Shown piece after piece: positions 1 to 6,709 of a stretch of 8,831 bases of DNA. Source of the DNA: JANYCG01 sp031392945 (GTDB lineage Bacteria > Pseudomonadota > Gammaproteobacteria > Burkholderiales > Burkholderiaceae_C); the NCBI GenBank assembly GCA_031392945.1, contig JANMVT010000106.1, positions 1-8,831 of the forward strand, given 5' to 3'. Every line of letters starts with the position of its first letter. The stretch's first letter is position 1. The position numbers and the translations under genes were made by a program. The notes below the pieces were generated by a model. It did no database searches, was not told the DNA's origin, and saw nothing but the letters and a program-made list of their open reading frames with translations.

Positions 1-2750
1 CCGCCGCCGGCAAAGGAGGCCAGGATGCCGCCCACCAGCGCAAACGGCAGCGTGAGGAAGGTCATGGTGGCGAGGCGCCAGTCGCCCAGGCTCAGGTGCA
101 AAAGCAGAAAAATCGCGCCGGCAGCGAGCAGGGAATACAAGGTGATCCGGGTTCTTGCCGCCCTCAATTCAGCGTATTCACCCTGCAAAACAGCCCGGTA
201 ACCAATGGGAAAATCGATTTTATGGATGCGCTCCTGCACATCCTCGGCCACAGAAGCCAGATCGCGGCCCTTGACATTGGAATGCACGTCAATGCGCCGT
301 GAGCCGCCCTCGCGGCTGATGCTATTGGGCGTGGGAGCCACCTTCACGTCAGCGACTTCGGAGAGGCGCACGGTTTTGCCGGTGGGCGTGTTGATCAGCA
401 TCTGCTGTAGCGCCTGAAGGCTGTGGCGCGACTCCTTGTCCGTCCACACATGCACGTCATAGGTTCGCCCGCTGTTGAAAATGTCGCCGACCTCGTTGCC
501 CGCCACAATGGCAGCAGAGGCGCGCCGCACATCGCCCGGTTTGAGTCCATATTTTTGCGCCTCCTCCAGCTTGACCCGGACCTGCACCTGCGGCACTTCC
601 ACCATCAGTTCCTTGTGCAGTGCATCCACGCCCGGCACTTCCGCCATGACCTGGCGCACTTCCTCGGCCTTGTCTCGCAAAACCTGCAGATCAGGCCCAT
701 AAATTCGAACGACGATGGCTTCACCGGCACCGGTGAGCACCTCCCGAATGCGCTCCTTCAGGTAGGTTTGCAAATCGCGGTACAAGCCCGGATACCCGTC
801 TACCATTGACCCGACCGCAGCGACTGCCTGGTCATAGTCGACCTTGGGGTCCACACTGATCCAGTTTTCGCCGAAGTACACGCCGTAGACTTCGTCGGCA
901 AGGAACGCCTGCCCGATGTGCGCGCCGAAGTTGCGCACGCCCGGTATGGCCCGCAATTCCTTGCTGGCGCGGGTTGTGATGCGCAACATTTCCGGGTGCG
1001 AGGTGCTGGGCTCGGTGACCCAATGCATCAAAAAGTCGCGCTCCTTGAAATCCGGCAACAGCGAATGGCCCAACAGCGGCCACATCGCGAAACCGGCCAG
1101 CGTCACAACGGCAACAGCAATATACGAGGGGCGCGGCGTGCGGGTGGTTTTTTCCAGCAATTTGCCGTAAACCAGCACCAACCATTTGACCAGTGGCGAT
1201 TCCCGACCCTTAAGCGGTGCGTCACGCAGCAGGATCAGGCTAAGGGCCGGGGTCACCGTCACCGCAACCAGCATCGAAGCCAGCATCGCCAGCACGTAGG
1301 CCGTCACCAGTGGCTTGAAGAATGCGCCGGAGAGGCCTTCCATGAAAAACACCGGCACCACGGCAAGGACAATGATCAAGGTGGCGTACAGAATTGGCGT
1401 GCGCACCTCCATCGTTGCATCGAGGATCACGCTCGCAGTGGATTGACTCCCACCTTCCCTGCGATGTTGGCGCAGCCGGCGCATGATGTTTTCAATGCCA
1501 ATGATGGCGTCGTCCACAACGCCTCCCAAGGCGATGACAAACCCGGCCAGCACCATCGTGTTGACCGACGCTCCAGCCAGAAACATGACCAATCCGCCCG
1601 CAAGCAGGGACAGGGGAATCGCAACGATCGCAATCAATGCCGCCCTCACGTCATAGAGAAACGCGATCAGAATCACGATCACCAGAATGCACCCCAAAAA
1701 CAGGGCGTGAGAGAGGTTGGTGATCGAGTCTTCAATAAAGGTTGCCGGTCGGAAAATCTTGGTGTCTATCTCCACACCCGGCAGGCCAGGCTTCATCGCC
1801 TCCAGCGCAGATTCGACCCCGCGGGTCACCTCCAGCGTGTTGCCCCAAGGGAATTTTTCGACAATCAGCATCAATCCAGGACCATCGTTGATAACCGCGT
1901 CGCCAATCATGTCGGGCGGCGCATACAGGATTTTCGCGACGTCGCCCAGGAGCAGCGGCTTGCCATCCTTCGATTTAATGGGGACTTGCGCCAGCGTCTC
2001 GGGCGTTTGTCCGGAAGACGTATGCAACACCTCCATACGCTGGTTGGGGGTGTCGATGAAGCCGCCGGTGCCAATGTGGGCGCCTTTGGAATATCGCAGA
2101 AGGCCGACATCGAGCGCATCCGAGACCTCTTCCTGAACCTCATCGAGGGTGACTCCCAGCGCAGCGAGCTTTTCCGGATCGACCACTACCTGAAGCATCT
2201 TGAGCTGTTCGCCCCAAATGGCGATATTCGCAACCCCGGGAACTCCCAGCAGTCTGGCCCGAATAGTCCAGTAGGCCAGCATCGACAGGTCCATGACCGA
2301 TTTGTCTTTGGACGTCACACCAATCTTCATCACCCGGCTGGTGGACGACAGCGGCGGCATCATGTGCGGCGGGGCCGCCCAGGTCGGCAAGTTTGACGAG
2401 GCGATCGCCACGCGTTCCGTCACCAGTTGGCGTGCCCGCAGCTCGTCTACGCCCGGTTTGAAGATCATGACCACCGAAGAGAGGTCAGAGACCGATTTGG
2501 AGCGCAATTGCCCCATGCCGGGAATTCCGCTGAGAGCGTTCTCGAGCGGCACCGTGACGAGGGACTCCACCTCAGCCGGCGACAGGCCCAGGCAAATTGT
2601 CTGAATTTCAACTTTGGTCGGGGCGAATTCCGGAAAAACGTCAATCGGGAGTTGTTGAAAACGCAGCGAGCCCAAGTAGACCAGCACGACGCCTATCGCC
2701 ACAAAGACGAAACGAAACCGCAAACTCGATTCGACAATCCATCGCATCAT
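1..2750 (-). CDS. RND permease B, CusA/CzcA-like, 3' end outside window
   Basis: Inner-membrane proton-driven RND transporter of the heavy-metal-efflux-like branch; 916 residues are visible, in one uninterrupted frame from the ATG at 2750 to the window edge. Seen: an N-terminal membrane segment (about 12-30), then IDVFPEF, the first periplasmic loop with PPHMMPPLSSTSRVMKIG and GGFIDTPNQR, TM2-6, the second loop with ENWISVDPKVDYD, and TM8-9 at the edge. TM4 reads ALGGVVDDAIIGIEN, with D413, D414 and E420 matching the AcrB Asp407/Asp408 pair and the Glu of the VEN motif. Roughly 120 residues, including TM10-12, should lie outside the window. The start is fixed by AGGAGG at 2759-2764; a second ATG follows immediately. 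It begins 33 bases after the mini-adaptor gene, so the two are probably co-transcribed. It is a paralogue of permease A. Substrate is unknown; a metal ion is a family-based guess only. Confidence 0.93.
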   Translation of the reverse strand, partial: MMRWIVESSLRFRFVFVAIGVVLVYLGSLRFQQLPIDVFPEFAPTKVEIQTICLGLSPAEVESLVTVPLENALSGIPGMGQLRSKSVSDLSSVVMIFKPGVDELRARQLVTERVAIASSNLPTWAAPPHMMPPLSSTSRVMKIGVTSKDKSVMDLSMLAYWTIRARLLGVPGVANIAIWGEQLKMLQVVVDPEKLAALGVTLDEVQEEVSDALDVGLLRYSKGAHIGTGGFIDTPNQRMEVLHTSSGQTPETLAQVPIKSKDGKPLLLGDVAKILYAPPDMIGDAVINDGPGLMLIVEKFPWGNTLEVTRGVESALEAMKPGLPGVEIDTKIFRPATFIEDSITNLSHALFLGCILVIVILIAFLYDVRAALIAIVAIPLSLLAGGLVMFLAGASVNTMVLAGFVIALGGVVDDAIIGIENIMRRLRQHRREGGSQSTASVILDATMEVRTPILYATLIIVLAVVPVFFMEGLSGAFFKPLVTAYVLAMLASMLVAVTVTPALSLILLRDAPLKGRESPLVKWLVLVYGKLLEKTTRTPRPSYIAVAVVTLAGFAMWPLLGHSLLPDFKERDFLMHWVTEPSTSHPEMLRITTRASKELRAIPGVRNFGAHIGQAFLADEVYGVYFGENWISVDPKVDYDQAVAAVGSMVDGYPGLYRDLQTYLKERIREVLTGAGEAIVVRIYGPDLQVLRDKAEEVRQVMAEVPGVDALHKELMVEVPQVQVRVKLEEAQKYGLKPGDVRRASAAIVAGNEVGDIFNSGRTYDVHVWTDKESRHSLQALQQMLINTPTGKTVRLSEVADVKVAPTPNSISREGGSRRIDVHSNVKGRDLASVAEDVQERIHKIDFPIGYRAVLQGEYAELRAARTRITLYSLLAAGAIFLLLHLSLGDWRLATMTFLTLPFALVGGILASFAGG

Positions 2751-2783
2751 GGCTGTTCCCTCCTGTAGCGTCAATGCCCGGCT

Positions 2784-3230
2784 TTAGTGCCCTACGCCTT
2801 TTTCCGCGCCGTACAACTCGGCCACGCCAACCGTCACAATCTTCGTGCCTGGCGCAGGCCCTTCCTTCAAAAAGGCTTTTTCGCCCTTGATGCCTTGCAC
2901 CACCACGCTGTGCCGCACAAATGTCAGCGCCTGCGGAACCGTGTAGACCCAGGTGCCGCCGCTGATGTCGTAGACGATTGACGCGTAAGGCGCGCTCAAT
3001 TGCCCGGAACCATCTTTGGCGACCTCGCCCGTCTGGATGTCAAGCCGTTTGGCCGCCTTCTCCGTCACGGTGACCCGTTTGACCTTCGAGCCCTCGATGG
3101 CCTCGACCCTGGCAGGCCGGTCCTTCTTGCCCGAGGACGCTCCGTCGCCCGCTGCCACTGCCATGCCGGAAACCATCACCAGTGTGGCTGCAGCCATGGC
3201 CGTGACAATCGGTTGGATTAGATTGCGCAT
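2784..3230 (-). CDS. Mini periplasmic adaptor-like protein (isolated MFP C-terminal domain)
   Basis: Exported protein of 148 residues. Residues 1-26 form a Sec signal peptide (basic start, hydrophobic core, cleavage near AVA/A). The mature part resembles the C-terminal, membrane-proximal region of RND periplasmic adaptors (HlyD/CusB-like membrane fusion proteins): VTVTEKAAKRLDIQTGEV at about 53-70, APYASIVYD at 80-88, GTWVYTVPQALTFVRHSV at 92-109, and GPAPGTKIVTVGVAELYGAE at 124-143. These family resemblances are recalled, not searched. A normal adaptor is about 350-450 residues; there is no room here for a lipoyl domain or alpha-hairpin. The chosen ATG has AAGGAG at 3236-3241 and directly precedes the signal peptide. 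An in-frame GTG at 3269 overlapping the permease A stop would add 13 residues and spoil the signal. Its place between two RND genes suggests it helps assemble or gate the pump. A metal-binding accessory role is an alternative. Confidence 0.85.
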   Translation of the reverse strand: MRNLIQPIVTAMAAATLVMVSGMAVAAGDGASSGKKDRPARVEAIEGSKVKRVTVTEKAAKRLDIQTGEVAKDGSGQLSAPYASIVYDISGGTWVYTVPQALTFVRHSVVVQGIKGEKAFLKEGPAPGTKIVTVGVAELYGAEKGVGH

Positions 3231-3235
3231 TGGGT

Positions 3236-3241
3236 CTCCTT
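3236..3241 (-). promoter_or_regulatory. Ribosome binding site of the mini-adaptor gene
   Basis: AAGGAG lies 5 bases before the ATG at 3230. It decides the start in favour of this ATG over the in-frame GTG at 3269, which overlaps the preceding stop codon as GTGA. Confidence 0.75.
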
Positions 3242-3265
3242 TACGGTTTGACACGTCAACAAGGG

Positions 3266-6200
3266 TCACACGCCGGCGGGGTTCAGATCCAGGCTGGCCG
3301 CCGCCGCCGCGCCCGAACCAAATTTCCAGTACAAGGCCGGGACAACCGCCAGCGTGATCAGTGTTGATGTCAGGATGCCGCCAAGGGCCGCAACGGCCAT
3401 AGGATGAACGATTTCAAGGCCTGCGGTATTGCCCATCAAGACAAACGGCAGGAAGAACAAAACCAGCGCCACCGCGCTGGCGGCGATGGGCATGAAGCGC
3501 TCGCGCACACCCCGCAAAACCAGCGCAGCGTCAAAAGGCTCGCCCGCGCCCTTTTCCAGGTGATGGAAATGGCGCACCAACAGAATGCCATTGCGGGCAG
3601 AGAGCGCCATCGCGCCAGCAATGCCCAGCAGCGAACCCAGCGTAAATTCGCCGCCACCGATGGCAACCGCCACCAGGCAGCCCAGCACCGTCAACGGCAC
3701 ACTCAGAATCGACAGCAGCGCCAGCCGCCAGCTTCCGAGCGCTGCCTGCAGCACCAGAAAGGAGACTAGCGCGGCCCCCGCAAGGTAGCTGCTCAGTGAT
3801 TTGAGCGTCGCCCGGCGCGAGAAATGCTCACCCAGCACCTGGGCGTGGTATTCGAACGGGAAGTTGACTTCCTTGATCTTGCGCGCAGCCTCGCGTGACA
3901 CGGCGCCCAGATCGAAGTCTTCATTGACTTCCGCCGAAATATCAATGCGCCGAGACACACCGTGACGGCGGATCACGCCCGGCGCCGAGACCGTGCTCAC
4001 ATCAGCCACATCGGCCAGCCGCACCTGCGTGCCTTTGGGGGTTTCAACGTCAATCAGCAGGTCGCGAATGGTGGCCAGGTTGGCGCGCACCTCAGGCACG
4101 CCCCACACCACCACGTCAAACACTTTTTGATCCTCGAACAGCGCCCCGACCGTGATGCCCGCCACCATGGACGATGCGGCGCGGCGCACGTCGCCGGGTT
4201 TGAGACCGTAAGCCCGGGCCTTATCGAGATCCACCTTGACTTCGATGGTTGTTTTGTCCTCCGGTACTTCCGTCCGGGCATTCTGGATTCCCTCGATTTT
4301 CGACAACGCGCCCCGGATCTCTTCCGCTTTGGCGCGGATGATGCCGACGTCATGGCCGTACACCCGCACCGTGAGCTGGTCGTCCGCGCCGGTGATGGCA
4401 CCCCTGAGCTGCTTGGAGAGGAAGGTGGTGAGCTCGCCCGCCATGCCGGGGTATTGGGTGATGGCTTCCCGCATCGCGTCCATGGTGTCGTCATAGTCCG
4501 CTGCCGGGTCGATGCTGACCCAGATTTCCGCCGAGTTGACGTCCTTGGCGTCATCCGAGAGGACCGCCCGGCCGACGTGAGCCGCTGCATTTCGCACACC
4601 CTTGATGGCGCGCAAATCCTTGATCAGTGCGGTTGTCGACCGGTTCATGGCGGTCAGCGACGTACCGGTGGCGCCAGTCCATTCAATCAACACGTCAGTT
4701 TCCTTGAAGCTTGGCACCAGCGAACGCTCCATCTGCGTCCAGATCAGGTACCCCGCTGGAATTGACACCGCCGCGACCACTAGCGCGGGCAGCGCCGACC
4801 GCACCGCGCCACTGGCGACACGCTCGTAAGCGCCCTGGAGCCCGACCAACAGCCCGGAGCCATTGCCGTCCACCACCGGTGCGCCATCCAGCAGCAGCAC
4901 GGCAAGCGCCGGTGTGGCGACCAAAGCCACCACCGTCGACGCGACGACGGCCAAAATATACGACCACGCCAGCGGCTCAAAAAAGGCAGCCGACGCACCA
5001 CTCATGAAGAACACCGGCACGGTGGCCAATACAATGATGATGGTGGCAAACAGCATCGGGCGGCGCACCTCCATCACGGCCGAGATGATCAATCCGACCG
5101 ACGACTCGGTGTTCCCTTCGTCACGCGCCCGGCGAAACCGTCGCAGGATGTTCCCCACATCGTGAACGGCGTCGTCAACCACCACGACAATCGCCAGCAG
5201 CAGCCCGGCCACGACCATCATGTTGAGGTTGACGCCACGCAAGTGCAAGACCAGACCCGCAGAGAACAGCGACAGCGGCACCACCAATGCCGCCACCAGC
5301 GCTGCGCGCCAGCTGCCCATCAGTGTGAACAGGGCTGCGAGCAATAACAGGTAGGCCAAGCCAATGGCGGCCGCCAGGTTTTTTTCGGCGCGTTCAATGA
5401 AACTGGCCGGGCGATAAATCGAGGTGTCCGCCTCGATGCCCTTCATGCCCTGCTGCAGCTCTGCCAGCGCCTTTTCCACGCCACGAGTCACCTCGATTGT
5501 GTTGGCGCCCGGAAATTTTTCCACCACCAGCATCAGCCCGGGGCCATCTTTCAGGATCGCGTCGCCGATGAGTGGCTGGCTGTCTTCGACCACCCTGGTG
5601 ACTTCGCCCAGTGCCACCGATGTGCCGAACACCGGAACCTTGGCAAAACTCTCGGCCGAAATGGTGGGAGATATATGCCGCACGCCGAGCCGTTGGTTGG
5701 GTGTGTCAATGAAGCCGCCGGACCCTGGGGTGGACGAATTCAAAAAGGTCAGCGGCGAGGCCCAAACGGACTCGCCGGCAGTTTTCACGATCTGCTCGAG
5801 CGTGATCCCCTTGCCGTGCAGCCGGGCCGGGTCAATTTGCACCTGCAACTGCCGGTTGCGAAGGCCCCACACTGAAACGTTGGCCACGCCCGGCACACCC
5901 ACGAGCCGGGGCACGATGTTCCAGCGCGCCTGCACCGACATGTCGATGAGGGAGACGGTTTTGGAACTCAGCCCGATGTTCATGATCCGGCTGGCGGAAG
6001 ACACCGGCTGCAACAAAATCGGCGGACTCGACACATTCGGCAAGGCATGCGCCTGCACCAGGCGCTCCTGCACCATCTGGCGCGCCTTGAGCAGGTCGGT
6101 ACCGGGCGCAAAAAACATTTCGATCGAGGAGAGCCCGGTGATCGACTCGGATTCGATGGAGCGCAGCCAGGGCACGCCGTTGAGCAGGTCCGCCTCCATC

Positions 6201-6403
6201 GGCACCGTGATGAGCGATTCCACCTCGGATGTGGACAGGCCCAAGGCTTCGGTGCTGACCCGCAGCGACATAGTGGAGAACTCGGGGATGACGTCCAGCG
6301 TCAGGTCGCGCAGCCGCCAAAGTCCCGCAGCCAACAGCATCGCGGCAAGGGCGATAACCAGAACCCTTAGTCGAACACTGGAATCAATAACGCTTTGCAA
6401 CAC
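3266..6403 (-). CDS. RND permease A, CusA/CzcA-like, with altered TM4 relay site
   Basis: Complete inner-membrane RND transporter of 1045 residues, normal for the family. Seen: TM1 at about 12-32, LDVIPEF, a first periplasmic loop with PPILLQPVSSASRIMNIG and GGFIDTPNQR, TM2-6, a second loop with AEIWVSIDPAADYDD and YGLKPGDVRRA, and TM8-12. TM10 has SARNGILLVRHF, with R937 at the position of AcrB Lys940. TM4 reads AIVVVVDDAVHDVGN (404-418): D410 and D411 are kept, but G417 stands where relatives, including permease B, have Glu, and H414 replaces a usual aliphatic residue. The start is GTG at 6403, preceded by AGGGAGGT; an ATG at 6481 would add 26 polar residues unlike the family. It is the first gene of the A, mini-adaptor, B operon; its stop overlaps a GTG of the next frame. 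Substrate is unknown; complex formation with B is inferred. Confidence 0.94.
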   Translation of the reverse strand: MLQSVIDSSVRLRVLVIALAAMLLAAGLWRLRDLTLDVIPEFSTMSLRVSTEALGLSTSEVESLITVPMEADLLNGVPWLRSIESESITGLSSIEMFFAPGTDLLKARQMVQERLVQAHALPNVSSPPILLQPVSSASRIMNIGLSSKTVSLIDMSVQARWNIVPRLVGVPGVANVSVWGLRNRQLQVQIDPARLHGKGITLEQIVKTAGESVWASPLTFLNSSTPGSGGFIDTPNQRLGVRHISPTISAESFAKVPVFGTSVALGEVTRVVEDSQPLIGDAILKDGPGLMLVVEKFPGANTIEVTRGVEKALAELQQGMKGIEADTSIYRPASFIERAEKNLAAAIGLAYLLLLAALFTLMGSWRAALVAALVVPLSLFSAGLVLHLRGVNLNMMVVAGLLLAIVVVVDDAVHDVGNILRRFRRARDEGNTESSVGLIISAVMEVRRPMLFATIIIVLATVPVFFMSGASAAFFEPLAWSYILAVVASTVVALVATPALAVLLLDGAPVVDGNGSGLLVGLQGAYERVASGAVRSALPALVVAAVSIPAGYLIWTQMERSLVPSFKETDVLIEWTGATGTSLTAMNRSTTALIKDLRAIKGVRNAAAHVGRAVLSDDAKDVNSAEIWVSIDPAADYDDTMDAMREAITQYPGMAGELTTFLSKQLRGAITGADDQLTVRVYGHDVGIIRAKAEEIRGALSKIEGIQNARTEVPEDKTTIEVKVDLDKARAYGLKPGDVRRAASSMVAGITVGALFEDQKVFDVVVWGVPEVRANLATIRDLLIDVETPKGTQVRLADVADVSTVSAPGVIRRHGVSRRIDISAEVNEDFDLGAVSREAARKIKEVNFPFEYHAQVLGEHFSRRATLKSLSSYLAGAALVSFLVLQAALGSWRLALLSILSVPLTVLGCLVAVAIGGGEFTLGSLLGIAGAMALSARNGILLVRHFHHLEKGAGEPFDAALVLRGVRERFMPIAASAVALVLFFLPFVLMGNTAGLEIVHPMAVAALGGILTSTLITLAVVPALYWKFGSGAAAAASLDLNPAGV

Positions 6404-6407
6404 GGTG

Positions 6408-6415
6408 ACCTCCCT
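6408..6415 (-). promoter_or_regulatory. Ribosome binding site of permease A
   Basis: AGGGAGGT ends 4 bases before the GTG at 6403. The strong site and the family-typical N-terminus (Met-Leu-Gln-Ser, then TM1) decide this start over the upstream in-frame ATG at 6481. Confidence 0.75.
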
Positions 6416-6561
6416 TGAACCGAATGGCTGACTCTGCTGAATCCTGGCGTCGCCATCGTCTTTCGGAGGGCAGGAATCCACCTGGAACTCCTACAGACCG
6501 GAAGCTGGCCCATCAAGCGGCCAACAACACCAGCACTACTTCTCGCTTCAATTTGCAACTG

Positions 6562-6590
6562 ACGCTAACAGTCGCATTTGACACTGTCAA
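6562..6590 (-). promoter_or_regulatory. Predicted sigma70 promoter of the RND operon
   Basis: On the minus strand there is a perfect -35 box TTGACA (6585-6590), a 17-base spacer, and TAGCGT (6562-6567) as a -10 box. The -10 is weak (TA...T kept) but carries an extended TG one base upstream (TGT-TAGCGT). Transcription would start near 6555, about 150 bases before the GTG of permease A. The weak -10 would suit an activator-dependent promoter. Confidence 0.5.
6578..6590. repeat. Perfect 13-base palindrome (candidate operator)
   Basis: TTGACA-C-TGTCAA is a perfect inverted repeat with a one-base centre. One arm is the predicted -35 box of the RND operon, so a bound repressor would occlude the promoter. 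No regulator gene is in the window, so the binding protein cannot be named. Confidence 0.5.
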
Positions 6591-6593
6591 TCA

Positions 6594-6623
6594 ATTGATA
6601 CGTATTGATACAATTTAATACAT
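6594..6623. repeat. Three 10-base-phased direct repeats (candidate activator sites)
   Basis: ATTGATAC occurs at 6594-6601 and exactly again at 6604-6611; a third copy, TTTAATAC at 6614-6621, matches 6 of 8 bases. The period is 10 bases, about one DNA turn, and the array abuts the upstream side of the predicted -35 box. Such arrays are typical of sites for OmpR/PhoB-type response regulators, which are common regulators of metal-efflux operons. The assignment to that class is inference. Confidence 0.45.
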
Positions 6624-6709
6624 TGTTGCCGTGAACTCATGCGCTGTGCAAGGAATGCAACGCGAGGCGACCAGCTTCACCTGGGCTTTGCAAAAAATCG
6701 ATCTGCGCA

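Larger units (their letters stand above)
6404..6709. other. Intergenic regulatory spacer between porin gene and RND operon
   Basis: These 306 bases contain no convincing gene. The part at 6577-6625 is clearly more AT-rich than the rest of the window and holds the direct repeats, palindrome and promoter listed separately. About 160 bases of untranslated leader would lie between the proposed promoter and the GTG of permease A. The leader includes a weak inverted repeat (TGGCC at 6506-6510 with GGCCA at 6519-6523). No hairpin followed by a T run was found after the porin stop, so read-through from the porin gene into the RND operon remains possible. Confidence 0.7.

Noticed and set aside
918..2396. 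492-codon open frame on the plus strand
   Set aside because: It lies wholly antisense to permease B. Its product is rich in His, Arg and Gln with no recognisable domain, as expected from the complement of a high-GC gene.
1..2750. Permease B as a broken gene
   Set aside because: The frame was checked at several points from 2750 to position 3 and gives family-like sequence without stops; it is simply cut by the window edge.
3962..4765. 267-codon open frame on the plus strand
   Set aside because: Antisense shadow of permease A with His/Arg/Asp-biased composition and no ribosome binding site of note.
5424..6431. 335-codon open frame on the plus strand
   Set aside because: Antisense shadow of permease A; the Ser/Thr/Arg-rich product lacks family features.
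6367..6558. 63-codon minus-strand frame in the leader, overlapping the permease A start
   Set aside because: It overlaps the operon leader and the first codons of permease A in another frame, has no clear Shine-Dalgarno and shows no leader-peptide codon runs.
6578..6590. FNR/CRP-type site (TTGAY-N4-RTCAA)
   Set aside because: The half-sites TTGAC and GTCAA are separated by 3 bases rather than 4, so the palindrome is one base too short for that class.
6640..6709. Intrinsic terminator after the porin gene
   Set aside because: There is a T run on the minus strand (6692-6697), but no stable hairpin precedes it. The CCAG/CTGG repeat further on has only 4 pairs and no T run.
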